A stretch of 64,000 bases of DNA from Salvator merianae. Lineage: Eukaryota > Chordata > Lepidosauria > Squamata > Teiidae. The stretch covers positions 558,975 to 622,974 of the forward strand of contig QVOM02000070.1 in the NCBI GenBank assembly GCA_003586115.2, written 5' to 3'. Shown one piece after another: positions 49,315-60,270 of this stretch. Below the pieces are notes generated by a model. That model saw only the letters and a program-made list of their open reading frames with translations. It was not told the origin of the DNA and made no database searches. A program made the position numbers and the translations under genes. Every line of letters begins with the position of its first letter. Position 1 is the stretch's first letter.

Positions 49315-50154
49315 ACATCAGTGGTTCTCAAACTGTGGGCTTCCATATTTTCCCAAACTACATCTGTTTCCATATAAGATTTTATGAACAGGTGCAGTGA
49401 GCTCCCATGACTGTGTGCTAATCTGAATCTTTACAATGCTGTAGCCCCTGTCCAAGTATCTGCCAGTTCTCTGCACAGGTGAGGGTGCTTTTTTCAAAAC
49501 AGATTTTGCACACACTCAGAAGGGTCTATAGCTCAGTGTTACGTCAAATTGCCAGGAAAGCAGAGGGTTTCCAGTTTGATCCCCAGCCTCCCCCCAGAAG
49601 TACACAAATGCAAACTTCTGTATTTCTGCCAAGAAAACTGCCTAGAGGTGTCCATGCAGTCAACCAGGAGTTAGTCATGATTCACTGGTGCCCAAGAACA
49701 ACAAATAACCCAAAAGTGCAACCGTCAGAGGGGAGAAAGCAGTGAAGACCGTACCCTCTGGCCATGCTCAGAAACACTAGACCCTCCCACATTTCTTCAC
49801 ACATCCTTTCTAAGACTGAGAGCTTTGGCAATATTATAAAAAAGACGACTATTATTCTAACTTCCTTCTCCGCTTGGATGCGTCCCTCTCTCAAGTAACA
49901 GCTTTTTTGCACGTCAGTGGATGGGTGAGAGAGAGTTCTACGTTCCACTTGGACCCAGCAGAGGGCGTTTCGTTCCCGGCCTCTGGCTCCCGCTAACCCT
50001 CTCTTGGCTCTACCTCTCCATCTCTTCGGTCAGCGCCCACAAGCATCACACAGTCCAAATCAATCCACCCTGCCTGTCCCTCCCCACCCCCAGCCTCCTG
50101 GGACGATGTGCCACCTGTGGCAAACTGCCCCCCCTTCCTACGCCACTGGGGGAG

Positions 50155-50193
<39 letters not shown>

Positions 50194-50236
50194 TCCCTCC
50201 TTCCTTCCTTCCTTCCTTCCTTCTTTTATTTCTTTC
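48400..50236. other. Unassigned DNA with microsatellites
   Basis: (GT)n(AT)n at 49251-49307, and a (TTTC)n/(CCTT)n tract at 50155-50236. A tRNA-like SINE head lies at 49521-49595 (listed separately). No gene recognised. Confidence 0.4.
49521..49595 (+). repeat. Possible tRNA-derived SINE head
   Basis: tctatagctcagtg resembles a tRNA A-box region, and gtttccagtttgatcccc resembles a B box about 40 bp later. This is the layout of tRNA-derived SINE promoters. The segment is diverged and no full SINE body was traced. Confidence 0.45.
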
Positions 50237-50284
50237 AGCATGAACAGCCAGAGATGATACTTAGCTCTAGAAATCTCTGACCTC

Positions 50285-50303
50285 ACAAGCTCTAGTCAGC
50301 TTT
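50285..50303 (+). repeat. Left target-site duplication of the L1 at 50304
   Basis: The 19-base sequence acaagctctagtcagcttt recurs exactly at 51895-51913. Confidence 0.85.
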
Positions 50304-51894
50304 TTTTTTTAAATTTATTTTTTAAGGATATATAAAATTACACTAAATAATTCATGATTTGTCAACTAACATTTTTAATTAACCTTTTCACTAATTCCCA
50401 GATTTCTTCTATATTTCTTACCCCCCAACCACCCAGCTCTTTTCTTCCACCAACATTCTTCTTCTTTTCTCTTCATTCTTTTCCTCCAGCAAACCCAATC
50501 CACTTTCCAAGTCCACTTTTCAGATCTTGCAAAAGTTCAATAGAGGGTTTCCAGTTTTCACCAAAGTCTATCCACTGCCTTATTTTTCTGTAACTTATTA
50601 TATTTGTCCAATCTCTCAAAATCTTCTTCTCATATCAGTCTTTCTATAATTTGGCTTCTGCCCATTCTTCTACTCCGCCACTTATAAATTCCCCCTTCTG
50701 ACTCCTTCAGTTGTTGTTATTTTCTTCTTTCGTCTCCTCCTCCAATCCTTTCTTTGTTTACACCAGAAATATTGTTTATTCACAGTAACTCTTTGCTGCC
50801 TCCAAATATGGATTGTTTCCATTCTTATGTGTTTCTTCCTCTCCTGAAAATTTTTTTTTTCCAAGGCTTCCTTCAATGAAAAAATATGACCTTGAGCTGT
50901 TATCAGTGGTACAGACAACTCGTCTTGTCTCATAGTCTGTATTTCTTGAGTCGTAAATTTTGTCTGAGGAATTTCTGCCTTGAAATCGCCCAATTTCAAA
51001 GCCTTATCCTTTGTTTCATGAAGTTTAGTGCGTAAAGCACCCATTTCCGTTTTAATGTCCTGTCTTAATCTCTCAAAAGTCAGCCTCTGAGTCTCAAAAG
51101 AACTCTGCATTACTTGAAAAATAGCATCCATTTTTTAAAGAAGTAAATCTGGCTGGCAGCCACACTGTTCATTTCTTTCTAATTGCATGTTTTCTTTTCC
51201 TTATCTGCCTTAAAAACTTGGTTCTCTGAAGAAGCCTTCTAATTAATAAAGGCACTTTTTTCTTTTATTTTCTTCTTTTGTCTTAATTAAATCGAACTCC
51301 CATATCCATGCATTCTGTTTATTTACTTATCTGATAAGCACCGGCCAAATGTATTTTAAGAAGCACTGAAAACCCCGGCGTGTCCGAAGAACAGAACTTT
51401 AAATGATTTATCTAAAAAAACTTCACAGCCTTTGCAAATACTTTGGCATCTTGCTGAATTACGATGTTTAAACTTTCAGCATACATTATCCAAACTGCAA
51501 TTGTAGAGGGTTTTTCTTTCTTTCTTTCTTTCTTTTGCTCTTCTTAATGCTTATCTTAGTTTTAAAATCTTCATTAATTAAAAAGGGGATTGGCTGAACT
51601 TACGGTCCTGCAGACGAAAGTCTTGACGACGACACACAACGTGACTCGGGAATGTTGACAAAATTCCCCCAGCTCCTTCGTCTCCTCCTTACGCCGAAAG
51701 CCACGGTTCTCTCGTAGCCCCCGCTGGGGGGAGACTTGATGGAGCTCAAATGAGGAATCCCTCCGCCTCCCTGTCACTCAGGGAGATGAAATCTTCAGAC
51801 GGGGGGGTTTGAACTCCCCCCTCTGTCTCGTCACGTTGCGGTTTGCTCAGAGGAAAAATCCTCTCAGCAACTACATTCGGCCATCTTCCCCAGA
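50304..51894 (-). mobile_element. ORF2-less L1 (5' UTR + ORF1 + 3' end) with intact target duplication
   Basis: On the minus strand it begins at 51894 with ggggaagatggccgaatg, like an L1 5' end, and runs through a GC-richer 5' UTR. Near 51131 it enters an ORF1-like frame: MDAIFQVMQSSFETQ, then a helical stretch EMGALRTKLHETKDKAL. The 3' end (50304-50640) matches the 3' end of the L1 at 61461. No endonuclease or reverse transcriptase sequence lies between. The poly(T) at 50301 is the poly(A) tail. The 19-bp duplication on both sides shows insertion as a unit. It interrupts the sequence upstream of exon A4. Confidence 0.8.
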
Positions 51895-52208
51895 ACAAGC
51901 TCTAGTCAGCTTTGACCCAGCAGAACATAGGCCAGTAGTAGAAGTAGCCATGGCTACTTGAAAAGAAACTTGCATGGGTATTTCAAAACCACTCACCAAT
52001 GTATATGCTGTTGGTGAGGGGCTACTATTCCCTTCTCCTTCAATAACAACTCTTGCAAAGAGTATATCATAATGCCCCCCCCCCCAATAATCCTTTCATG
52101 GATTCAGGGAGGAAGGATTTCATGCCAAAATATTTGGGTACTACCAGAAATGGCTGAAAATAAAGCAAAAAAAGAAGAAGTATCACATCCTCTTCTCCTT
52201 TTGTTCAG

Positions 52209-52270
52209 CAAAAATTGATTTAAAACCTGAGGAACCAAAGGTAGAGGAGAAGGCAGAAGCTCTACCTAAA
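52209..52270 (+). CDS. Candidate exon A, copy 4
   Basis: 62 nt, acceptor ttgttcag, donor gtaagt, phase 1 in and 0 out. Reads KIDLKPEEPKVEEKAEALPK. No exon B is recognisable upstream, where the paralogy starts only at about 50237 and is interrupted by the L1. A4 therefore probably has no partner and the locus is likely non-functional. Confidence 0.4.
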
Positions 52271-52439
52271 GTAAGTAAGAAGCAGCAGTGGTGATCCAAA
52301 ACCCAGAACCACAGGGGAGGTGGAACCACAGTCAGTACCATCTTTTTTGCTCCTTCAGCTGCATTTTCATCCGTACCTTTATTCTGAATGTTTTCTTTTC
52401 TTTTCACTTCTCATCAAATCATTACGGGAGTTTGCTTTT

Positions 52440-52640
52440 TTTGGTTTATTTATTTATTTATTGTTTGTTTGTTTCTATGCCACCCTTAAACCAGAACTCT
52501 CTCTGAGTGGCTTACAGTATATAATTTCAGAGAAGTCCCTAGTCTCAGGCGTACAATCTAAAGGGACAAGACACAAAAGGAAAAGGCTCCGGGATGGAAG
52601 AGGGGACAGTAATCCCGAAATAGGAAATGAATAGATAACA
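52440..52640 (-). repeat. Short interspersed repeat tail, copy in the A4 block
   Basis: Same element and position as at 640 and 25170. Confidence 0.5.
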
Positions 52641-52920
52641 TGCTGCTGGGTACACAAATGGGTAGAGCACAGTATTGTCCTATTCATCCGTAATGCTACA
52701 AAAGTCAGTAGTTTTCAGTTAGGGGGAGCATTTGTACAATGGCATGATGGGTAAAGTATCAAGTCCCGTAACTTCCATCTGGATGCATCAGTGAATGACG
52801 GATCTGAATTCCCAGTCTAGCCTTCCATGGCAGCGGCTTTTCTAATGCTTTTTCACCAGCACAGCATCTGGTTGTCCTCTTATTCTTCTTTGGACTTTTC
52901 CAATAAGCCCATGAAGTTCT

Positions 52921-53536
52921 TGTCAGAGTGCGCATTTCTTTGTGCGGAAGACTGATGAGTCGTTCCCGTGAAGTAGAAAAATAAACTCTGTGAATAGCAG
53001 AGTTGACTACAAAGCTCAGTCTTTATTGTTGCTTAGTTCCATAGTGAAAATAGCTAAGTAGGATAAAATACAGTTGCACTGCACATTATGGTAGCAGTAT
53101 TAGAATATCTTCAGTAAAGTAAAATCAGGAAACATGGTTACAAGAGTTGCATTCATTGTCACATAGTCACACATAATAATCAGCTCATAATGAATGAATG
53201 AATGAAAGAATGAATGAATGAAGCATCCATCTATAAAGGACTCATACAGCATCACATCATTGTTATTGTAATACATTGTTATTGAATAGATAAGCTCTTA
53301 AGCTAAGGTTCTCACGGATAGGAAATACTGTTATCTGTAACACACTAGCCATAACAATTCTATGAAGCTGGATGTTGTCTTACTTCAGTAACTTTCCATT
53401 CAGCATAAACAAAATAACCATAGTACAGGAAACAGGAAATTGTTAAGACTAGAGAATACTGGCATTAGCTTATGGCTAATATAGAATCCATATTCTGACA
53501 GTTCTTTATGGCTAATATAGAATCCATATTCTGACA
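52921..53536 (-). mobile_element. Solo LTR with 5-bp target duplication
   Basis: Starts TGTCAGAGTG and ends ATTCTGACA, so the short inverted ends TGTCAGA/TCTGACA are present. GTTCT is on both flanks (52916-52920 and 53537-53541). The paralogous place near 1150 reads attaagttctttatagtttc uninterrupted. The last 36 bp are tandemly duplicated (53465-53500 and 53501-53536). A minus-strand AATAAA signal suggests minus orientation. It matches 19399-19975. Solo LTRs result from recombination between the two LTRs of a provirus. Confidence 0.8.
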
Positions 53537-53704
53537 GTTCTTTGTAGTTTCCTCTTTTTATCTCTCCCCTCTTTTCCCGACAGCCTCCCGTCCCAGCCTG
53601 GCAGACGTGCTCCAGCTCATGACGGTCGCGCATCTGTTCACTTTCTTCCCTTTAGCAATCAGAGTTGAGCCTTTCCCTCCTGCTTGCACATCTCTTCCAA
53701 GACT

Positions 53705-54588
53705 CCTTTGGCCGCTGAAGAGGAAAGGATAAGGATGAGGAAAATAATTCTGAGAGAAATAGACAAAAGACTATAAGGACAAGAATAGTACAATGAGAAT
53801 ACCATTTTCCACTATCTCAGTGAAGCAACCTTTCCCTGTAGAAGAAGAGCTATGGGGAAGTTTCTGTAATAGAAAGAACACATTTTCCCACAAGAAAAAC
53901 ATTCTGGCACAATCCTTTTGTGTCTCTGTTTATGTTTTCCTGTGAAAAGTTAGGAAAACCTTGTTAAAACAGGCTTTGAGACTTTTGTTCTTGGGTTACA
54001 CCCAGTTATCCACCTCAAAACACTTTATGATAAAACCAAGCTGAAGACTCAGCAATTAATTTCTTTTTTAAGCTTCACAGAATAAGTTCAGGAACTCAGT
54101 TTCCAATTAAGATGTACTAAATAAGCTTCTCCGTCTTTCATCATGAAAAAGTTCCGTTGTGTATGCTTTCTGGAAAAACAAATTCACTCATTATTTTAAA
54201 TTAGGATGAAATATTTAAGTTCAACCAGAAAATTCATTTCAATCTTTCCTTCCTTCCTCCCTTTCTTTCCCCCGTCCTTCCTTCCTTCCTTCTTTTTCTT
54301 GATGTGCTGAACCAGTTTGAATTTAAACCAAATCACCCCCTGTTTTGAGGCATCGCTTCATCCCAAATTGAAGCCAGGGGGTTCAGTTAAACCATTTTGA
54401 ACCACCTAGTTTGATCCAAACTGGTTCAAATTTGTTAGTTTGTGCTCTTCAAAAAAAAATTATATTATTTCTGTGTAGAACCAGATCAAGCCTTTTCAAA
54501 GTTATGTTTGATTTGAACAGAACTACCATCTCCAAGTTTATGCACAACTCTTCTTTCTTTCACATCCTCTTTTCCTTCTTTTTTTCAG
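53705..54588 (+). other. Paralogue of 1330-1730 and 3212-3620, without the transposon
   Basis: Matches block 1 closely and shows the empty site of transposon copy 1 near 54155 (aaaaagttccgttgtgtatgc). From about 54560 it jumps directly to the sequence before exon A, so exons C and B are deleted here. A pyrimidine tract lies at 54244-54300. Confidence 0.6.
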
Positions 54589-54650
54589 CAAAAATTGACT
54601 TGAAACCAGAGGAGCCAAAGGTAGAGCAGAAGATAGAAGCTCCACCTATA
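54589..54650 (+). CDS. Candidate exon A, copy 5
   Basis: 62 nt, acceptor tttttcag, donor gtaagt, phase 1 in and 0 out. Reads KIDLKPEEPKVEQKIEAPPI. Exon B is deleted upstream, so it has no phase-1 donor partner nearby. A4 (phase 0 out) cannot splice to it in frame. A CR1 begins about 45 bp downstream. Confidence 0.4.
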
Positions 54651-54696
54651 GTAAGTAAGAAGTTGCAGTGATGATCCAAAACCCAGTACCACAGGG

Positions 54697-55918
54697 GAAA
54701 GATAAATTAACAAAGATAAATCATGCTTTACAAACTTGTTAGACTTCTTTGAGAGTGTTAATAAACACATGGGTAAAGGTGATCCAGTTGACATTGTCTG
54801 TCTAGACTTTCAGAAGGCTTTTGACAAAGTCCCTCATCAAAGACTCCTCAATAAACTCAGCAGTCACGGAATAAGAGACCAGGTCCTGTCCTGGATTGGT
54901 AACTGGCTTAAGGACAGTAGGAAGGACAATAACTGGCTTAAGGACAGGAAACAGAGAGTAGGAATACATGGTCAGTTCTCAGAATGGAAAGAGGTGAAAA
55001 GCGGGGTCCCTCAAGGTTCAGTATTAGGACCCCTGCTTTTTAATTTATTCATAAATGATCTAGACATAGGGATAAGTAATGAGTTAGCAAAGTTTGCTGA
55101 TGACACTAAATTGGTCAGGGTAGTAAAAACTGAAAGAGATTGCAAAGAACTCCAAAGAGATGTGTTGATATTGGGTGAGTGGGCAACAAAGTGGCAAATG
55201 CACTTCAATCTTAGCAAGTGCAACGTGATGCACATTGGGGTAAAGAACCCCAATTATACCTATAAACTAATGGGGGGGCAAACTTTCTGTGACAGACCAG
55301 GAAAAGGATCTCGAGGTTCTGGTAGACAGCTCAATGAAGGTGTCAACTCAGTGTGCAGTAGCAATGAAAAAAGCAAATTCAATGCTAGGGGTAATAAGGA
55401 AGGGAATACAAAACAAGTCCACAAGTGTCATCGTGCCTCTCTCAAAATCTATGGTGAGGCCACACTTGGAATATTGTGTACAATTCTGATCACCTCACCT
55501 CAGAAAGGATATTGTGGAACTGGAGAAGGTGCAGAAAAGGGCAACCGGAATGGTCCAGGAGCTGAAACACCTTCCTTACTATATCACCTATTATTGCTAT
55601 TTATTCCACGTATTGCGCAGTGGCTCCCAGGCAGAGAAGATGCTTACTATTTAAAACATCTAACGGAAGACAAGCATCCCCAGTGGCCAAGTTCTGTGCT
55701 TGTGCAACCAAGTTAAGAAAAGCCCTAACTGACTTTAGCAGAGAAGATTTTTAATATATGTAGTTTATTTTGCTCCTTCTGCACATACTGCAGAAGATTT
55801 TATGAGTTATATATTTTATTATACTGATTTAAAATCTGCTATGATTTTAACCATCTATTTTTATTTTTATTATTATCATTATTATTTTAATCTTGGTCTG
55901 TGACCATAATAAAATTTA

Positions 55919-55963
<45 letters not shown>

Positions 55964-56482
55964 ATCTATATCTCAGGCTGCAAAGTCTTGGCCTCTTCAG
56001 CCTTGAAAGATGGCATTTAAGAGGTGACCTGAATTACATAAAATCATGCACAGTATGGAAAAAGTGGATAGAGAGAAATTATTTTCTCTATCACAGAACA
56101 CTCGAACCCAGGGGGGCACTCTCTGAAGTTGATGGGTAGGAGAGTTAGGACCGACAAGAGGAAGTATTTTTTCACCCAGAGGGTCATCGGCCTATGGAAT
56201 TTATTACCGGAAGAGGTGGTGACAGCAACAGCCTAGATAGCTTTAAGAAAAGATTGGACAGATTCATGGAGGTCAGGTGTATCAATAGCTACTAAAATGG
56301 ATGCCTAGGTACTGCCTCCAGGTTGGAAAGACAGGCAGGGTGTCTGTAAAACCATTTGCAGGGAGACAAGAGCAGGTGAAGGTTTTGCCTTTGTCTTCTG
56401 CTTGAGAATACCCAGAAGCAACTGGTGGGCCACTGTGTGAAACACAATGCTGCATTAGATGGCTCCTCTTATGTTCTTATGG
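54697..56482 (+). mobile_element. 5'-truncated CR1 LINE, reverse transcriptase part
   Basis: The open frame from 54736 reads a CR1-type reverse transcriptase: VCLDFQKAFDKVPHQRLL, then SGVPQGSVLGPLLFNLFIND and the catalytic FADDTKL motif. A frameshift occurs in a G run near 55275, after which the frame continues (EVLVDSSMKVSTQCA, MVRPHLEYCVQF). An unrelated insertion with a (TATC)n run occupies about 55588-55975, then the C-terminal part resumes (RLQSLGLFSLERWHLRGDL) with further breaks. The 3' end is ctcctcttatgttcttatg. A 17-bp direct repeat (aactggcttaaggacag) lies near 54900-54945. Not functional. Confidence 0.8.
55917..55969 (+). repeat. (TATC)n microsatellite
   Basis: Tetranucleotide run inside the insertion that splits the CR1. 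Confidence 0.9.
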
Positions 56483-56502
56483 CAAGCCCTGCGTGGGATA
56501 TA

Positions 56503-57179
56503 GGGCCTGTTCGCACTTGGAGAAAGGTGAGCTTCGGGACGCACGCCAGTGCGGAGGATCCGCATTAGCGTCCAGCGCAAGCTCACCTGAAATTTTCCCA
56601 CCCTCACCCAATGCTTACCGGAACCCAACCAGCGGTGGTGAGGAAATTTGCAGGCCGCATTCCCACCACCACAATCAGGTTGGGTTCTGGCAAGCATGCA
56701 TCCACACTTACCTTGCGGCGGCCATCTTCAGGGCAATCAGCCCGCCCTTCATGCATTGCGCGATCATGTGATCACGCAATGCATGATGGGCAATGGAGTC
56801 CGGCGCTTCGCACAGGCCCGAATGGGCCTGTACGAGGCCGAAATAGATCCCACGCCACCACGATCGGGCCAGGGACGCTGGACGAGGCGGCGCTGCACCC
56901 CGTCCGACGTTCTGGTGCCTGATCGTGGGCGTGAATTGCGGTCGCCGCGGCAGCATCACCGCACGGGCCTCCTGGTCGCCATGGCAGCAGCTGACGTTTG
57001 CTGGCCGTTGTAGTGGCAAGCATGGGCCGGATAATGGCGAACGCACTGGCGAACGCCATTATCCAGCCTCAGGTAAATTTTCAGGCCCCATAGTGCAGAC
57101 GGTGTCTGCAGGATGGGGTCTGTTCCACGCTAAACCGGGCTAATTAGCCCAGTCTAGCGTGGAAGGTGCAAACAGGCCC
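56503..57179. mobile_element. Complete MITE nested in an older foldback MITE
   Basis: Ends GGGCCTGTTCGCAC and, inverted on the right, GGGCCTGTTTGCAC; flanks ATA on both sides (56500-56502 and 57180-57182). The sequence gggatataatcc at 13199 and 42739 is the empty site in the older foldback family. The interior is GC-rich with the palindrome gcattgcgcgatcatgtgat plus its inverse. Fragments of the interior are at 11415, 46255 and 48140. No coding capacity is supported despite several open frames. Confidence 0.75.
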
Positions 57180-57182
57180 ATA

Positions 57183-57934
57183 GTCCAGAACAAGCCCCAG
57201 TGCAGAAAGGGCCTAGGCTGCAAACATTTCCTCACCTTGTCCTCAGAATATAAGGAGGCCAGGTGAGCCCCCTTCAAGTGGTTGATGTTAACATAGAAAC
57301 CCAAGTGGCTTGGGCCCCGGGTTGTCTGAGAAGCGCCTGTCCAGGTATAGATCTGTCCAAGTATTACGATCACAAGGTAAAGGCTCTCCTGTAGGCCTGC
57401 CCCTTTCCAGTGTGCAAGGGGGGTGACACAGCAGAGGACCTTTTCTGTGTTAGCCCCCAAATTTTGGAAAAACCTTCCCCTGAAAGTACATCAGGCGCCA
57501 ATGTTATTTGGCTTTCGGCACCTTCACCCAGGCTTTTGATTCTTAGCTTCCTCTGAGTGTGGCCCTGCCAGAGATGGAAGGAAGGAAGGAAGGAAGGAAA
57601 GAAGGGGTATTATATTTTAAGTATGTTTTTGATTGTTTTATGGTTTTATTTTTTATTGTTGTGACTGCCATGGGGCCTCTATATGAAGGGTGGATAGAAA
57701 CACCCAAATAATATAAATAAATATGTAAATTCAATCTCATTTGTTGTAGTTTTGGGGCTGTTGTGTGAGAAAAAGACCAGCCTCTTGTTATCTAAGAAAA
57801 ACGCAGAGGGAAAACATTCAATCCCCAGCTATCTTGAAACTGAACCTTAATTAAAACATCTGTATCCAACTGAATATGCACGGAAAGAGTCGAATTATCT
57901 TCTAATGCAGGTGACCTCCTGTGTTTTATAACAG
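57183..57934 (+). repeat. 5' part of the M-R-E block, copy 3
   Basis: Paralogous to 42745-42800 and 43385-44125, with about 0.6 kb deleted between. It holds the same LINE-like tail (57430-57730) and a shorter (GGAA)n run (57577-57600). Confidence 0.6.
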
Positions 57935-58032
57935 ATGCCTCGCATGTTCAAACAACCCGTCGAGGACTTGGGACAGAGGTACATGGAGTTGGTGCAACCT
58001 CACAGTTATAAATTCCTCCATCTGCTCGTCTT
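57935..58032 (+). CDS. Candidate exon M, copy 3
   Basis: 98 nt with acceptor ataacag and donor gtaagt, open, phase 0 in and 2 out. Reads MPRMFKQPVEDLGQ then RYMELVQPHSYKFLHLLVL. It is more diverged in its first codons than M1 and M2. Followed in phase by R3, but the E copy of this block has a stop. Confidence 0.45.
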
Positions 58033-58727
58033 GTAAGTTTCAGGCCTTTGTGGATAATATCGAAGATAACTCCAATGTTTAACCTTAATCACCCTTAAGT
58101 GGTTCTAAAGAACTCTGTTCATCGAAAGAAACTGCCCTGTACTAGTCTCGTAACCCTACCTATTTGTGCCTTTATGGTCTCTGATCATCCTGCACCCGTG
58201 CCTAAATGCAGATAGAGGCTGTGGATGGGCCAACTAATTGGAGCTAAATCCTGACAACACATTGGCAGGATATACACTGCATCTCAACGAGCACCAATAA
58301 AGGGCTTGGGGGTCACACAAGCCCACGTCCGTCAGGCCCCTTCCTCTCTACGGACGGGCAGAAAGCACTCTGGGTTTCCTGCAATCCCGATAACTGGCAC
58401 AGTCTTACCCTGTTTCTGCACTGGGGTTTTGGTATCACAGAACGGGACAGGCAGCCAAATACCAGGATAAGCAATCCATCCCAAGCTTTCCATCGGGTGA
58501 GACAAAGTGTGGTCCACACCCTCCTCACTATAAGCACTGCCCAAGTTAGAAATACAGGAATGAAGATCCTGTGGTCCCCCAGTTGCTGCTGAATCATATC
58601 TCCCACCATGCCTGTCTGTTTCTGGCGGGAGATATAAGTGACGGGAACGGCAACTGAATGACCAGCAGCAGCTAGTAAGTGCAGGCACAGGCAGAAATCC
58701 CTCCCTCGTATAACACTTGTTCTTCTT

Positions 58728-59003
58728 CTCTTCCAACTCTTCCTCCTACTCCTCTTTCTCCTTCATTTCCTTCTTCTCCTTCTTCTTCGTCTTGTCCTTG
58801 TCCTTGTCCTTCTTATTCTCTTTCTCCTTCTTATTCCTTCTTCTTCTTCTTCGTCTTCTTCCTTCTTCCTTCTTCCTTTTTCTTTTTCTTTTTCTTTTTC
58901 TTTTCCTTCTCCTTCCTCCTTCCTCCTTCCTCCTTCCTCCTCCTCCTCCTCCTCCTCCTCCTCCTCCTCCTCCTTCTCCTTCCTCTTCCTTCTCTTTCTC
59001 CTC
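58728..59003 (+). repeat. Polypyrimidine tract before exon R3
   Basis: CTT, TTTC and CTC units including a (CTC)n run near 58938-58975. Same place as 16441 and 45036. Confidence 0.9.
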
Positions 59004-59197
59004 AAGCTTTTTCTGAAACACTGGAAGTTTTTCTAGCACTCACTTTCACTTGTAGGTGCTCAGGAAAAAAATAGTCCTGTTAACTTGTCCAGTTTAATAA
59101 GGTCACATTTAATAATAGTTGAAAGTTCCTAGCAGAATTAATTTGTAGGTTTAAGGAAGTGTGTTTGGGGGTAACTGTATTTCTTTCTCTCTTGCAG

Positions 59198-59276
59198 ATG
59201 TGAGGAAGACCATCCGATTCAGCAAAGGATGAGAAAGCCTGGGCTAAACCCAGAGAAATACAGGAAGGAATTTCTA
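59198..59276 (+). CDS. Candidate exon R, copy 3
   Basis: 79 nt with acceptor tctcttgcag and donor gtaagt. Open, reading CEEDHPIQQRMRKPGL then NPEKYRKEFL after a completed Leu. A Cys replaces the first Arg of the other copies. Confidence 0.45.
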
Positions 59277-59375
59277 GTAAGTGAAAAAGACAAACTAGTT
59301 AATGGCAAATTTTCTCTGAGGCATTTTCAAAAGGAAACCTAAAGATACACTCCGTTGATACTGCCTTGAGACATA

Positions 59376-59697
59376 GGGCCTTTCCACACTGGCGTGGAAA
59401 CTAGTCCAGCAAGAGGCCCAGACCCCTCCTGGGCCTCTCCTTTTGCACTCTGGAGCAGAACAGAAGAGACCTCATTTCCCCCCCTTGGCCATTTTATCCT
59501 CATTGAATAGAGTACTCATTGGATATCGATGGCCAAATTGCGCTGCAAAAATGGGTCCCCCAGGACTCCAAGGCTAGGAAATTTTATTCATGACAGTCGG
59601 AGCCCTCACAAGTGACTTGCAGCAGCACAGGGCCTATATCCAAGGAACCATTCCAGTCAGGGCAGGTCCAGCTGGGAGCAGTCCAGCGAAAATGGCC
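59376..59697. mobile_element. MITE, copy 3, with ATA flanks
   Basis: Ends GGGCCTTTCCACACTGG and, inverted on the right, GGCCATTTTCGCTGG; ATA lies on both sides (59373-59375 and 59698-59700). Same insertion as 17055 and 45555. Confidence 0.6.
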
Positions 59698-60135
59698 ATA
59701 GGCCCCTGCCAGACATATCAGAAATCACCAAACACACAAATAAAAGAAAAGGGACAGGCACATGCTAAGCTAGCAGAAGTTCCCAGCAAATTTATTTTAT
59801 TTATTTGCACATTTATCCTGCCCTATACACAAAGGTCTCAGGGCAAGTTGCAGCAACAGAAACATATTATAAGATGAATATGCTAAGAATAATAGCATAT
59901 TAAAATAACTGAATGTGACTGAGATTTTTCCATTTTCAATAGACTTGAAAGTGGCATCAGAACACAGTTAGAAGGTGTTGAATGCAGAATGTAATAATTT
60001 GAGCTATTAAAATTTACAAATAAAAAACTTCTTTAATATCAAAGGTAGGTTCTATTCAATGGAATTTGTTTGCAGTTAAAACATAAATGCCTTGTCAAGT
60101 TTTATGAACATGTCCGCTGTCTTACCTTTCTGCAG

Positions 60136-60270
60136 GAGAAAATGGAACAAATTTTTGCCAGTTCCACAGTCTAATCAATAAAACGGCTGAGAAGGGTCCT
60201 TTACCCCCATCTCAGGTACCCAGAGGCAGAGCCAGACCCAGAGCTTGAACATTCTTGGAGAAAGCGCTGG
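60136..60270 (+). pseudogene. Exon E copy E3 with an in-frame stop
   Basis: 135 nt with acceptor ttctgcag and donor gtaagg intact. The 13th codon (60172-60174) is TAA in the frame set by the other copies. The later part (SIKRLRRVLYPHL) is still recognisable. The block ends without a terminal exon in the window. Confidence 0.65.

Noticed and set aside
56455..57059. Arg/Ala/Pro-rich open frames in the GC-rich MITE interior
   Set aside because: They lie inside a bounded MITE with inverted ends and are open in opposite strands simultaneously.
58679..59074. Ser/Phe/Leu-rich open frames, likewise at 16377-16776
   Set aside because: Translations of polypyrimidine tracts, with no start context, domain or paralogue.
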